Source of the DNA: Stachybotrys elegans
Lineage: Eukaryota; Ascomycota; Sordariomycetes; Hypocreales; Stachybotryaceae
Length of the DNA: 64,000 nucleotides
NCBI GenBank assembly: GCA_020746835.1
Contig: JAGPNK010000001.1
Location: forward strand, 1,364,001-1,428,000
Direction: 5' to 3'
The position numbers and the translations under genes are program-made. This document shows, one piece after another, positions 1 to 10,990 of this stretch. Each line of letters begins with the position of its first letter. The stretch's first letter is position 1. The notes beneath the pieces are model-generated. The model ran no database searches and was not told where the DNA came from. It saw nothing but the letters and a program-made list of their open reading frames with translations.

Positions 1-911
1 ATAGTGCGGACTGGTTGGGTTTCAATTGTACAATAATAGGAGAATGGAGTTTCAAGGTTTGGAAACTAGGGCGTGTTACAACACATATTTGGGTAGGTAA
101 TTGGGAGGCAGAGTTGATGAGCAATTCCTGCAGGTTCTTGTACAATACTAGACATTCACCATCGTTGCCTCTATCCTGGTAACATCATTCTGGTCACACT
201 TGTCACACTGATGGAGATACTTGGAAAGTGTGGAGAGAATTGCCTTGCGTGGCTACGTGCATGTACTATGTAGCTCGCTACAAGGAGCAGCGCCTGAAGG
301 AGTGCTGGCTCTCCTTTTATCTCTTCCTCCTCCGCTTGAGTCAGGCCTCCTTTGCAACAGCACCTCGGTGAGGTTGTTGCAAGGTGCCCCTCCATCACAG
401 GACCAACCACAAAAGCCACATGCCCATCCGTCTGCAAGGAACAGCCCGTGGAGGACAGAAGCTCTGTCGTACCACATCGCGGCACCGAATTTTCTCCCCT
501 GACGCACCCGCTGCGGTGTCACCCATCCAATACGCACCTTCAACCAATGTGTAGCATCAAAAAGCACCATCCGCCACCAGGGTATTTCTCGACTTTTTTT
601 GCTGAGCTTTTCATCGCGGATATGGGTATAAAGAGGATATGACATCAACGACATGAGACCAGTAATCGTTTTTCATAACCAAAAAGGCCCAGAGGGGGGT
701 AGATTGCAGGGAAAAGAAAGAACAAGACAGAACAAAAAACATAGACGCAATCATTCGTAAGACAGGGCGTTCGGGACAAATTCAAACAGGGGGAAAAAAG
801 AGCAAAACTATGAGCCGACCGATGCAGAACCAGACGTTCCAGGGTATTCGTACGCCAGGGTATATCCAGCCGGATGGGGTATTTTGTGGTATAGGTTCTA
901 AGCCGAATAAT
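1..911. other. Intergenic, window edge to KH gene stop
   Basis: No supportable gene. Several overlapping open frames on both strands (for example 253-654 minus and 352-642 plus) share the same bases and show no recognisable protein. The part from about 660 to 900 is purine-rich on the plus strand, as expected for a pyrimidine-rich 3' untranslated region of the minus-strand gene that ends at 912. Confidence 0.5.
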
Positions 912-3900
912 CTAACGGAAAGGCCCAATTGGGGCGGGGTATCCTGAATTGAAAGAATGAGAAGTAGAAGGGCGCCCGCTGTCGCCAGACGCGCGGGTCC
1001 CGTGGCGAGGAGTGAGGTCGCCGGGGTGCGGAATAGCCAGCTTGTTGTCCACGTGATTGCTCACTGGTCGAGGAGCCCATGGGTTGTCATCATCTGGGAG
1101 GTTGACACCGCTGTCGTTCCAAGGGTTTCGGTCGGCATTGAAGCTGCGAGTCGACTCGATGGAAATCAGAGACGACTTGGAGACATTGTTTGAGCCTTTG
1201 AAGAACAGACCGTTGGCCGAGTTGGCGCTGTTCTTTCTGCGGTCCAAGAATGAGGAGATGGATGTCATGCTGCCAGGCTTGCGGAGACGGTCGAGAATGC
1301 TGCTCCTCTCGCGAGCGACTTCGTCACCAAACGCAGGCTTGACAGGGGAGTCGGTGGCCGAAGAAGAAGGGGCATGCTGAAGAAGCTTCGAGTCAAAGTA
1401 TTGCAGCGTGTCCTCGAACGAATCCGACTTGGGTCGAGGAATGGAGCCCTTGACAATGTTGATTTCCACTGCCGAAGTCGCCAGGTGTGACTGCAGGAAG
1501 TCCATCGCATCTCTGAGCCCACCAGCGTTGTTACGCGTGAAGCCCCAAACGAGAGTGACGGTGGGAGAACCATCTTCAGTCGTCTCGTCCGGGTTCTGGT
1601 GAACAGTCACCTCCACCTCGTACTGGTTCTTCAGCTTGGGTACGAGATCATGAGCGAACTCGGGAGACTCCAGGAACTTGATCAAGTCAGGACTACGAGC
1701 TAGGACAAGCTCGTGCTTGTCTGGAACCATGCCCAGGAACTCATCAACGCAGTGTGGGACCTGCCACTGTGGCCCGTTGACAGTCACTTCGTCGCTGGCT
1801 TGCTCCGTGCTAGGAAAGTTGATCTTGCAGTTGTACTTTTGCTCCAGCTCGTCGATCTCGGGTAGACGAGCAATAAGCTCTCGATGGTAGAGACGGTCGA
1901 CGCTGACAATCTGCGAAGTGTACTCAGAGTCCTATTAACAGCATCAGTATGGAACCATAGGTGTGCTTCGACTACCAAACTTACAGCTCGGTCGACCATC
2001 TCCAAAATCTCGTTCTTGACAGCATCGAGGTTCTGGGCGTTACGAGCGGGAGTACGGCAAACGACGTTATCGACCTTGATATCGTCGTCCTCGCGGTGAC
2101 TCGGGTGGTTCTGGTGGTTCACACCCCCTATATGCGACGTCAGCATGCTGGACTGTATCCTTGAGTGATGAGGGTGTTCACCTCTATCCTGCGCGTTGGA
2201 GAACTTGACAAAGACGGAATGCTTCTTCATAATTCGTTGAATGTGCTGACCACCAATACCGATGATGCGCTTGTGATACTGATCAGGCACATGGAAAGAG
2301 ATGGAGGCAGGCATCTCTTGCTCTACCAAGGTCAGCCCCGACTTCATCGACTCATACGAGGAGGCCATGACATCAATGTTGAAGTTGAACTCGTTGAATC
2401 CATCAAAGATGATCTGTACGCTGCCTGGAGAATTGTTAGCCTGGCCCAATATATAAACTGCCACCTTGAAGCGTACTTTGACCCATGATCTTGTTGATTT
2501 TGCCGTTCTTCTTGCCACTGACGAACTCCTTGTGTTCATTTGCCAGTTCAATCTTGACTCGGATCGAGTACTGGCTTTGCATGACGAAGGGGATCTCGGA
2601 GATGACGGTCAGGGCGGACTTGACGGCATCGTCGGATCCGGTGATGCTGAAAGACAGCTTGTCAAGGAGGACATCGGCATCCGAGTTGGCACAAATGTCG
2701 CCGAGCATGGCCATGATGTCAGCCGAGGGGAGTTGTCTTGGCTCGGACTGCTGGATGAACCAGCCGGCGCTGTAAAATTGGCCAGCCTAGCTGTGTTAAC
2801 CGCGACTCTTGAGGTAGGCAAAAGTTGGGGAAAGCTTACGAGTGCCATGAGGTCTCGGACAGTTCGGTCAATCGGGAGACCCTCCACGCCCTGGACTCTG
2901 ACCGCGGTGCGCTGACTGGCAAGTGGGGGAAACATAATGTACGTTCCATTCGACTCGAGGATCTTGCGAACTTTGTCAAGTCGGGTGAGGAGAATGCTAT
3001 CAATCTTGGCGGCGGGGATGACGACGTCTTTGAAATAAACTGGGAGACGGGACATTTCGTGGAGCTTCTGCTTGGCCATCTCGATTGCTTGAGGGGTATC
3101 GCCGGTGATGTAGATCTCACCAGGATCACGCTTGTTAGCACCCGGGGGCAGTAGCGGCACATTTGCGCGAACAGCGGCGGGAAGTAGATGGCGGTGCCGG
3201 TCGAGGACTCGATGAGCTTGATGTTCTTTCGATGACGACCGCAGATCAGCTGGTGCAACGACAACTCGATCCTGGTGCTGTCCACCACACGGCCAAGCTG
3301 ATGGGATCCGGTTAGGTTATTTGCTTTTCCATAGATCGGGTAGTCTTTTTTCTCACCAGAGTGTCGATGTAGATGAGAACTCGAGCCTTTGCGTGCTCCG
3401 AGGCCAAGATGTCGCCGTAGATGGCAACCCTCCATCGCTGGTCCATTCGCATTTCCGAGTCACCCGTCATTCCATCAACCATGGGAGTCAATTTGGGTCC
3501 AAGGAGAAAGATGTCGACACCGCAGTAGTCGGAAATGTAGTCGAGGGACTTGGTGACCTCCGTCTTCAGGACGCCGGCGCCAAGATCGCAGACCAGTTTA
3601 CCGTCGACATCGATGGTGGTACAACGCTAGGCCAAGTTAGAAGAAGATTACGAACCTAGAAGGGCAAAAAGGAAAACGACAAAAAGGAAAACGAAGACGA
3701 GGGAGGAAAAAAAAGAGAGACCATGTCACTCCCTCCAAGTCTAGAGGCTGTCGTTACGCAACGTACAAGAGATATAGGAACACCATTCAAGATCTTATCA
3801 CGCATATCGTGGACCGACTCGGGAGACCCTGAGAGGCAGACGGTGGTGACCCGATTGCCCTTGGCGTTCCGAGGAGTCGAGGGAAGCACATGAGCTTCAA

Positions 3901-4273
3901 CGGGAGGGTCGGAGCCGTTGGACAGATCCATGCACAGTTTGGTGAGCTCGGCCAGGTTCTGGGTGTGAACGGGCAGTTCGTGGACCTGGACATCGTCCGG
4001 CGCGTCGGAAGGGTGCGTCCATCGCATGACGGCATCGGTGGTGGCGTGGAGAATGTCCTGGGTATCAGGCCCGGCGAGATCCGAGGCGAAGGGCACATTG
4101 AACGAGTAGCTGATCGGAGTGTCGGAGGCTCGAGGGGTGCCGAGCGGAGGGCCTGGCTGGGGGGTCGTCTTTGCATGAGGATTGAGGGCGTTCATGGGCA
4201 TGTTGGGTCGACCCATGCCGAAATTGGGACTCATTCGTTCAGACCAGTGACGCATATTTGCCAACTTGTTCAT
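912..4273 (-). CDS. KH-domain RNA-binding protein, multi-KH (apparent frameshift)
   Basis: Predicted multi-KH-domain RNA-binding protein of the fungal family that includes yeast YLL032C; RNA target unknown. Seven exons: 4273-3767, 3626-3357, 3297-2840, 2786-2477, 2424-2182, 2127-1985, 1931-912. KH signatures are visible as CGRHRKN (about residues 278-284), GKKNGKINKIMGQ and GIGGQHIQRIMKKH. A further KH-like segment near DELEQKYNCKINFPS is followed by a Ser/Asn-rich tail. Exons sum to 2951 nt, one short of a multiple of three. Within exon 3 the frame jumps at a run of five G (plus strand 3144-3148). One more base there would give an intact 983-residue protein; as written translation ends at 2609 after about 470 residues. 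The start is the first ATG of the open frame. Family call is firm; exact start and the status of the frameshift are not. Confidence 0.85.
3144..3148 (-). other. Apparent one-base frameshift in KH gene exon 3
   Basis: On the minus strand the run CCCCC is where one frame (IYFPPLFAQMCRYCP) stops looking like the family and the next frame (PPGANKRDPGEIYITGDT) takes over. The two frames abut with no room for an intron. A sixth C would join them exactly and also makes the summed exon length divisible by three. A homopolymer sequencing or assembly error is the simplest reading; a real null allele is the alternative. Confidence 0.8.
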
Positions 4274-6897
4274 ATTGGCAGAGAAGCAGAGAGGCCGAGC
4301 CGGCGTGGTTGAAGGTGAGCAGCGGAGACGATCGACTGAGGCTCATCCGAAGAGACACGGGAGAAAGCAGGCTGGAACGTAACGGCCGGGGTAATCGTCG
4401 AAAGCTAGCAAGAGAAGGGAACGTGAGGGTATCAGAGACGAAGCAAGAGCACAAGAAAGATGGGCCTGGGGGGAGGCCGGAGAAAGAAAAAGGAAAGAGA
4501 ATTGGGTATATGGTGAGCTCTGGCGGAATTCCCCCAAGACGTCGTGGCTGAGAGGCGAGGAATCGAGTGGAAGTGGAAGAGACCGACGAGGGTGGAGGGA
4601 GGAGGAGGAGGAAAGGTGGTAGGTTAGCAGAAGGTGACAGCAGGTGACAGCAGGTATGGTAGCGGGAGGTACATGAGTAGATACAGGCATGGTGTGAGCC
4701 GGTCTGGTAGGCCTGGACAGTGGATGGGAGGAAACCAGACCGGAGTGGACGGTTGCTTGCTGCTCGCCGACAGTGAGGGCGCTACAGGCAGGTACTGCCA
4801 GTAGCCCATTTTAGGAAAGGCACCGTAGTGAGGTACCTAGCAGGTACAGAGGCATGTGGGCGGCCAACAGTGGAAGACCAAGGAACTGCGAGGTTCCAAC
4901 GGCTGCGGACCCCCTACCTAGAGAGGTACCCTCCCAGGCCGATCAAGGCTGCCCTGTGTGGACCGCGCGGCGCTCAGGTAAGCCATGCAGCTGGATAGGT
5001 ATGTACATACAGGTAGTAGGTCGCTGCGCCGTTTTGAACGGGCCTATGACAGGGCAGGAGGAGAAGAAGGTAGCCCCATCCAGGCCACAAGCTGATACCT
5101 TGCTCACCTGTTGTCGGGCGGGTTTAGTAGGGGATACCTGGGATTTGCTGCGCGATGCGCATAGGCGAGAAGTCGCGCTACACTGTCGATGGGCCCACTC
5201 TCCTCACAATGCCTTTGACGGAGGTACCTATCTGCGAGTAAGTGCCCTACCTAGGTACGTTTTGTTTGTCTTAGCAGCCCAGGGTCTACACTACAAATTC
5301 TGAGCCCTGAACACCGCCTGGGCAAAGTCAAAATAAGTGCCGTGCGAGACCTGTCGTATTTGACTTCTGTTGACTGAGAAGGTCTTCTTCTGCAGTAGAT
5401 ACACAAGCCTCTACCTCGGCTGGGGGTAGGTACAGAGCCCACCCTGGGAACCCCAAGACGTCCACGGACATGCAGAGACAGAGAGTATCATCCTGCCAGC
5501 CCTTCTGGAAAGTGCTTCGTGACGGGGAGGGGGGCAGGTACTTGGGAGAGGAAATCTCAACAGCCAGCCAACCACGGCAGGGCGGCATTCTCGTCCCGTT
5601 CCAATAAGCCTCAATGGGGTGAGCAGATGCTGCAGGCCAATGACCCTCCTCAGGTGCTATTCTACTACCTACCTACTTACCTATCGAAGTAAAAAAACAT
5701 GATGGTTTCTTCAGGAGGGGGTACGCGGCAGGCGAGGAATTCCTGTGGACAGATTGGCTGCAACGTTTTGCGAAGGCGCGGATACATGTCATCACTGGTG
5801 GATCCTTTTGCTTGGAGGGCTTCAGGTGCACCGCAGATACAATATTAAACTCAGCAGTACGGAGTACTCGGCCGGGTGTGAACCTGGCTGGGATGGCACG
5901 AGGGATGGGATGAGATGAGATGGCCCAGCGCTCTGTACAACCTTATGGCAGACCGCTGTCTACCTCTACATGCCCTAAAGTAATCCACCTCCTTCATACC
6001 TAGACACTTGTAGGAGAACATAGATATTGTTCTCCCCTCAACATGAACCTCAAGGAAGCGTCATCAACGTCGAAACATTTCAAGCCTTGTCCCAACACGA
6101 GCGCAGGGCAGGGCAGGGCATGTAAGATGGGGCCACCCCCCGTTTGTCCCCCTTCCTTGCGCGCCTCGAGGTGGCGGAGCCGCGACGCTGTGTGACCTTT
6201 GAATGAAATCATTTTGTTGTGTGTTCTTGTCGCGTTTCACCTCCTCTGTCTTCATACCTCAGAAACCAAGAATCTCCTTGAATCGGGTGGTTCATCAGCT
6301 CTTGCTACGTGTTTCAGGGTCCCTGGGCGCACGTACATTGTACGCACGAACTCGGACCTGTCTTTGTGGGTCGCCTCGCCTTTGCTGATCACTTGCTGTC
6401 TTCATCTCATCGAGCCCTGCCAGCATATTATCATCACTATTATTATTATTGTTTTCAACGCGCGCTGCCGCCAACACTGTGCCAGGCTACCTCCTCAGTA
6501 GGTCTTGAAAAGATCTGTAATTGTCTATGTGCTGTAGGCATGTTCTGTATCGACAGCATCATGGTCGCGGCGTTTTCCTTCACGAGCGCCAATAACAAGC
6601 GTGGTACATACTTGCCCAAGCTGGTCTCCCAGCTGGTGTGGGGAGGAGGGGAGGGGAATATGCTCCTTCCCCAAAGCTTAGCTCCCGCAAATCGAGGCCG
6701 GATAACGGAGCTCAACGACAAAAATTTTTAATACTTGTAAATAATACCTGCCTAGTATTCAACGAGCCGTAACAGTTCAGAAAACCTGCGTTGAACTGGG
6801 GGAAAATCTACCTGGTTGTGAAAGCACCAAGAGCCCCTACCCACCCTTGACAAGCATCCATCCCAGCAGCGCTCGTGCTCAACTAGTACCCCTCACC
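4274..6897. other. Intergenic between divergent KH gene and URA5
   Basis: Shared upstream region of two divergently transcribed genes. No convincing gene. The stretch from about 4620 to 6005 is packed with AGGTA/TACCT pentamers (listed separately). A short ATT trinucleotide run lies near 6425-6450. Short open frames here (for example 4854-5303 plus and 6309-6731 plus) overlap others in different frames and have no recognisable content. Confidence 0.5.
4621..6005. repeat. Dense AGGTA/TACCT pentamer cluster
   Basis: By eye about 25 copies of AGGTA or its complement TACCT occur in about 1.4 kb, against roughly 3 expected by chance. Many are joined as GGTACC or TACCTACC. They are scattered rather than in one tandem array. 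Smaller groups recur at 17811-17870, 29530-29800 and 32090-32330. Function unknown; short dispersed pentamers of this kind could be protein-binding sites or simple-repeat decay. Confidence 0.55.
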
Positions 6898-7602
6898 ATG
6901 GCCTCTCAGCTCCCCGCCTACAAGCAGGACTTTATCCAGGCCTCGATATCCGGAGGCACCCTCAAGTTCGGCACCTTTGAGCTCAAGTCAAAGAGGATAT
7001 CCCCCTACTTCTTCAACGCGGGGCTCTTCCACACAGCTCGCCTCGCCGGCGCCATCACCACCGCATTCGCCAAGACCATCATCGCCGCCAAGCAGGACTC
7101 GGGCCTCGAGTTCGACATCGTCTTTGGCCCGGCCTACAAGGGCATCCCTCTCTCCTACGGCATCACCATCAAGCTCGGCGAGCTCGACGAGTCCAATCTC
7201 GACTCGCTCTCCTCCTCGTTTGACCGTAAGGAGGCCAAGGATCATGGCGAGGGCGGCAACATTGTCGGCGCTCCCCTCAAGGGCAAGAGGGTCCTGATCG
7301 TCGACGATGTCATTACCGCTGGCACCGCCAAGCGCGAGGCCATTGAGAAGATCCAGAAGGAGGGCGGCATCGTCGTTGGCATCGTCGTCGCCGTCGACCG
7401 CATGGAGAAGCTCCCGGCCGCTGACGGAGATGACTCCAAGCCTGGCCCCAGCGCCATCGGAGAGCTGCGCAAGGAGTATGGCATCCCCATATTCTCCATT
7501 ATCAATCTCGACGACATCATCGAGGCCATGAAGTCGTACGCCTCGCCCGAAGACTTGAAGCGTATTGAGGAATACCGTCAAAAGTACAAGGCAACGGATT
7601 AG
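6898..7602 (+). CDS. URA5: Orotate phosphoribosyltransferase
   Basis: Converts orotate and PRPP to orotidine 5'-monophosphate, the fifth step of de novo pyrimidine synthesis, in the cytosol. A single uninterrupted exon encodes 234 residues, the usual length for fungal OPRTases. The N-terminal part carries the orotate-binding [16 protein letters not shown] segment. The [14 protein letters not shown] stretch and the PRPP-binding loop [18 protein letters not shown] are intact, with the two adjacent aspartates. The start is the ATG in a strong CACCATGG context; an in-frame upstream TTG is not needed. Upstream is the long pentamer-rich region shared with the KH gene. Identification is very secure. 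Confidence 0.97.
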   Translation: MASQLPAYKQDFIQASISGGTLKFGTFELKSKRISPYFFNAGLFHTARLAGAITTAFAKTIIAAKQDSGLEFDIVFGPAYKGIPLSYGITIKLGELDESNLDSLSSSFDRKEAKDHGEGGNIVGAPLKGKRVLIVDDVITAGTAKREAIEKIQKEGGIVVGIVVAVDRMEKLPAADGDDSKPGPSAIGELRKEYGIPIFSIINLDDIIEAMKSYASPEDLKRIEEYRQKYKATD

Positions 7603-8494
7603 GCCATGCCAGTCCAAAACCAGTACCGTGCTGGTCATCCCACACATACTTCTTTCTCCTGCCACAAGGCAGCAGGAGTCAAATAGTAAAATACCCGACC
7701 AATACGACACGAACGCAACCCACGTCGCTTATCGGTTTGGACTTTGTCGTATTCACTTTGTTGAGGGCATGGTCCTGATAAGGTAGTAATAGTTGGTAAT
7801 CGAGTTTCATATCAGGTTCATATGACGCAGAGACTTCAGTACACACCGTGGGACGTAGCGTTCGGCAGCACCGTTTCTGGTTCATGTCTGCATCCTCCGC
7901 TGCTTTATCTAGCCAAGCTGCAGGCCGGTCCATGTCGGCACTTAAAACATCCATACTGGAAGCCCCACGGGCCGTAGACGGGCCGTAACAAGCCCCCACA
8001 CGCTGCAGCAATGTAACCATACAGCTGCTCATGTGAGGTTGGATGGTCTCTTTTTAACTCTCACATGCCGGCCTCTTCTTTACAGGTGCAAGTAAACACA
8101 TGACGGGGCTGTCCGGCCTGATTTGGTATTTAGGTATCCATACTTCTCTACATACCTTATCACACATGCGAAATGTCGCTTCTGTCACACAGGCGGACAG
8201 CGGACATGGGTTCGTGAACAAATTGCTCAGGAAACTCGTTCGACTTGTATAGCAGGGAAATTTACATGTACAATGGACTCGGGCCATAAACAATATCCCA
8301 CAAGAACCTAGCAAGTCAGAATGAACATAGACCCTCCATCGATAATGGAGGGCAGCCCTCTATTCCAACGCCAACGCCATGCCTCCCTCCTCTTAATATG
8401 CCCACACGTTGCCAAAATGCCCAAGACTCCATGCCATGTACAGCGCACTCCCCTAAAATTTCAGACAACACCATTGTACACCGTCTCCTCATCG
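7603..8494. other. Intergenic between convergent URA5 and unknown gene
   Basis: Contains the 3' untranslated regions of two converging genes. I see no protein-like frame, RNA gene or repeat. Short frames at 7679-8032 and 8054-8314 (minus) have no recognisable features. Confidence 0.5.
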
Positions 8495-10990
8495 TCACCG
8501 GTACACGTCTCTTCTTCCATCCTCTGGGAAAGGAGCATCTATAGGAGCTCCCGGGGGTCTCTCGATAAAAGTCACATCGCCTCCAGCAGCCGGCTGTGGC
8601 TCTCGGTAGCCATGGACCGGGTGCGCTCCGTAGCCCTGCCGCAACACGTGCTGTTCCACAGGCCGGACGCTGTAGTCCCTCAAGTAGGGTTGCGCGAGTT
8701 CTCGCGGCCCTTCGGGGTATCCTGCCACCCGAACAGGAGCCTCTGGGCGAACACTCTGAACACGCCCGTAGTCGTATGGTACCTCGTATCGTACATTCTC
8801 TGCCGGGCGGACACTGGCCGAGCGGGAAAGATATTCTCGGCGTGCATCCTCCACGACAACTCGCTCAGGGGGTCCTATGACCTGAACGTAGTCCCCCAGC
8901 GGACCAGCGGCCCTCGCGGTAGAAACCTCGCGGTAGCCTCTGCTCGCGTACTCATTCGGGCCATACTCTGGCTGAGTAACAACTCGCCTTGGAGCAGGTG
9001 GGGGTAGTTGGGATAGTTGCTCTCCGTACGGCTTGCCCCATTCGTCATAAATAGGATGCCTGGACAAGGCACGCGGCGGTGCTCGCTCGTATATGATGCT
9101 GGGCTCTCTGGGATGATATGAGGGCGCGAGGGATTGTCTCGCAGCATAGCGAGGCGGCTCAATGTACTCGCGGCCATATGCGTCGACTACAATCCGAGGA
9201 GGAGGAGCCATGACCATGTCGTACTCGGGTCGAACGCTGACACGAGCAACCTCATAAGGCTCGCGTGGGAGTTGATGGGGTTCCTGGTAAGGATCATCTA
9301 TGACGATGTGAGAAACGGGCCGGCCCACAGGAGTTGCGCCAGGCGCATAGTGGGTGGAAGGGGCACGCGGGGAGACGTGTTGACCAAGATAACCAGCTTC
9401 AGGTGCCGGCTGCTCGCCCACCAGATAACGGCCGTGCCTGGTGTCACCGACCACCACGGCGCTTGCCGCTCGCTGGGGTCGCGGGTGAGCCCCTTCGAAA
9501 GCTGCAGGAACAACTTGGTCTACGTAGTGACGCGGTTGGTGCTCCTCGCCCACGACTACCGCCCTGGATGGGGAGTATGCAGCACCAGGAGTCTCGGGCG
9601 CCGGCCTCTGGCCTTGTCTCTGGCGCTTGTAAGGTCGAGCGTAAGGGGGAGCAGCCACGGGAGAGACTGATCGAGGTTCGGGTTTGATATAGGGAGTAGC
9701 ATCGGTGTCTGATACCTGCCGGTCCGCCTTCCTCTTTTTCTTCTTGCCTTTCTTCTTCTCCGATCCCTTGGCAGCCTGTGGTGAGCTCTCTGGGCTGGTT
9801 GCAGCAGTGCGGTCACCTCTGAGCGCAGCGACCTGCGGGGAAGTGGCTTGGGATGCGGCCATGGTCAGGTCAGTGCTTCTGGCAGCTTGTGGTACAGCAT
9901 GTGGAGGGTTGCGGGTGCGAATTAGGGGAGAAGGGGGGTGCAGCTCTGCGTAACTGTCATCGAGCTGGGGCCGGATGGTAGTGGGAGCGCGAGCCCGGGC
10001 GAGATCGAGGTCTGTTCTCCCGGAGTCATCTGACTGGCTCTGCTCACCGCTGGCGAACTGGCTCGGGCCAGTTGACGAAACGGCGCGCTCAGGATAATTA
10101 TTGAGCCCTGGGACAATGCAAGGTTGGGGGATGTTGGCAGAAGCCGTGGCAACCACATCACGAGAAATCGATGGCCCTGTCGGCGGCGCTGGAACCTGGT
10201 TACCTTGTATAGAGCTGACCAGTACGTGACCTGCTGCACCAGACGGTCCATTGGACCGAGGATGGGAGGAGGCATCGGCCGGTTGGGTCGTCTCATTCTC
10301 GTTGGCGGCTCGTGACGTCGAGTGGGAGAAGGGGGTGTCGTGGCGCGAGGAGTAGAAGGTGTTATCGTCGAAAGAATCACTTGCAGCTTCGTTACTAGCA
10401 GTCAAGTTGTCATCAGCAGGTAGGGGAACAGCAGAGGCTTGGATGAGAAGCTGGGCCTTGGCCAACACATCAGACGGATCGACCTCGGGCGCAGACTCTT
10501 GGCCTTGCGGCTGCTTGGCCGTACGACGCTGCTCAGCCTCCTCTTTCAAGGCACGCTCTATCCTGTGCCTCTGCAGCAGTATCTCAGCGCGGATGAGGTC
10601 GTCCGACTTCTCGAGGAAGATTGGATTTATCTCAACCTTGCCAGATCTGGGTGCAGGGGGAACGACGCCAGCCCTCTGGGGGGTAGGAAAGGAAACGGCT
10701 GCCTTCTTCGCATTAGAAGAAAAGGCCTGGGTGTTTGCGTCAGCCGTGTCCTGTGCGTTGGGCCTGGACACGTCGTCCGAAACCTGAGACGAGTGCACCG
10801 AGACGCGAAGACTCTCTGGCACCTTGATCGTGGGATGGGAACCAGCCAGGACTGCGTCTCGGAACCGAATGATCTTTGTATACTGCTCCCATGCATGAAG
10901 CTCTTTCTCTGTAGGGGCTACAGGTGCAGCATGGCCAACCGTTGCCGGCTTGGAGATGTCCGTCTGGGCCATCTTCAAGATGCGATGCAT
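8495..10990 (-). CDS. Large disordered protein of unknown function
   Basis: Not recognised. One exon, 831 residues from the ATG at 10990 (a second in-frame ATG at 10972 would give 825). The first 60 residues contain a possible helix (EKELHAWEQYTKIIRFRDAV). Around residues 130-175 is a charged helical segment (DDLIRAEILLQRHRIERALKEEAEQ). The centre is low-complexity Ser/Thr/Ala/Gln sequence, with a lysine cluster (KKKGKKKKRK) resembling a nuclear signal. The C-terminal 350 residues are rich in Pro, Arg, Tyr and Val, with recurring pieces such as YEVARVSVRPEY, YGREYIEPPRY and ARREYLSR. No catalytic motif or membrane segment is seen. A plausible splice acceptor (CTTAG) lies just 5' of the ATG, so a leader intron is possible. 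A nuclear or RNA-related scaffold is only a guess. Confidence 0.8.
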   Translation of the reverse strand: MHRILKMAQTDISKPATVGHAAPVAPTEKELHAWEQYTKIIRFRDAVLAGSHPTIKVPESLRVSVHSSQVSDDVSRPNAQDTADANTQAFSSNAKKAAVSFPTPQRAGVVPPAPRSGKVEINPIFLEKSDDLIRAEILLQRHRIERALKEEAEQRRTAKQPQGQESAPEVDPSDVLAKAQLLIQASAVPLPADDNLTASNEAASDSFDDNTFYSSRHDTPFSHSTSRAANENETTQPADASSHPRSNGPSGAAGHVLVSSIQGNQVPAPPTGPSISRDVVATASANIPQPCIVPGLNNYPERAVSSTGPSQFASGEQSQSDDSGRTDLDLARARAPTTIRPQLDDSYAELHPPSPLIRTRNPPHAVPQAARSTDLTMAASQATSPQVAALRGDRTAATSPESSPQAAKGSEKKKGKKKKRKADRQVSDTDATPYIKPEPRSVSPVAAPPYARPYKRQRQGQRPAPETPGAAYSPSRAVVVGEEHQPRHYVDQVVPAAFEGAHPRPQRAASAVVVGDTRHGRYLVGEQPAPEAGYLGQHVSPRAPSTHYAPGATPVGRPVSHIVIDDPYQEPHQLPREPYEVARVSVRPEYDMVMAPPPRIVVDAYGREYIEPPRYAARQSLAPSYHPREPSIIYERAPPRALSRHPIYDEWGKPYGEQLSQLPPPAPRRVVTQPEYGPNEYASRGYREVSTARAAGPLGDYVQVIGPPERVVVEDARREYLSRSASVRPAENVRYEVPYDYGRVQSVRPEAPVRVAGYPEGPRELAQPYLRDYSVRPVEQHVLRQGYGAHPVHGYREPQPAAGGDVTFIERPPGAPIDAPFPEDGRRDVYR

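Noticed and set aside
3130..3159. A 30-nt GT..AAG segment with a GCTAAC branch-like site as an intron explaining the KH frame jump
   Set aside because: Far too short for splicing, and being a multiple of three it would not correct the frame.
6988..7710. 240-codon minus-strand frame
   Set aside because: Antisense shadow of URA5, which has strong codon bias that keeps the opposite strand open.
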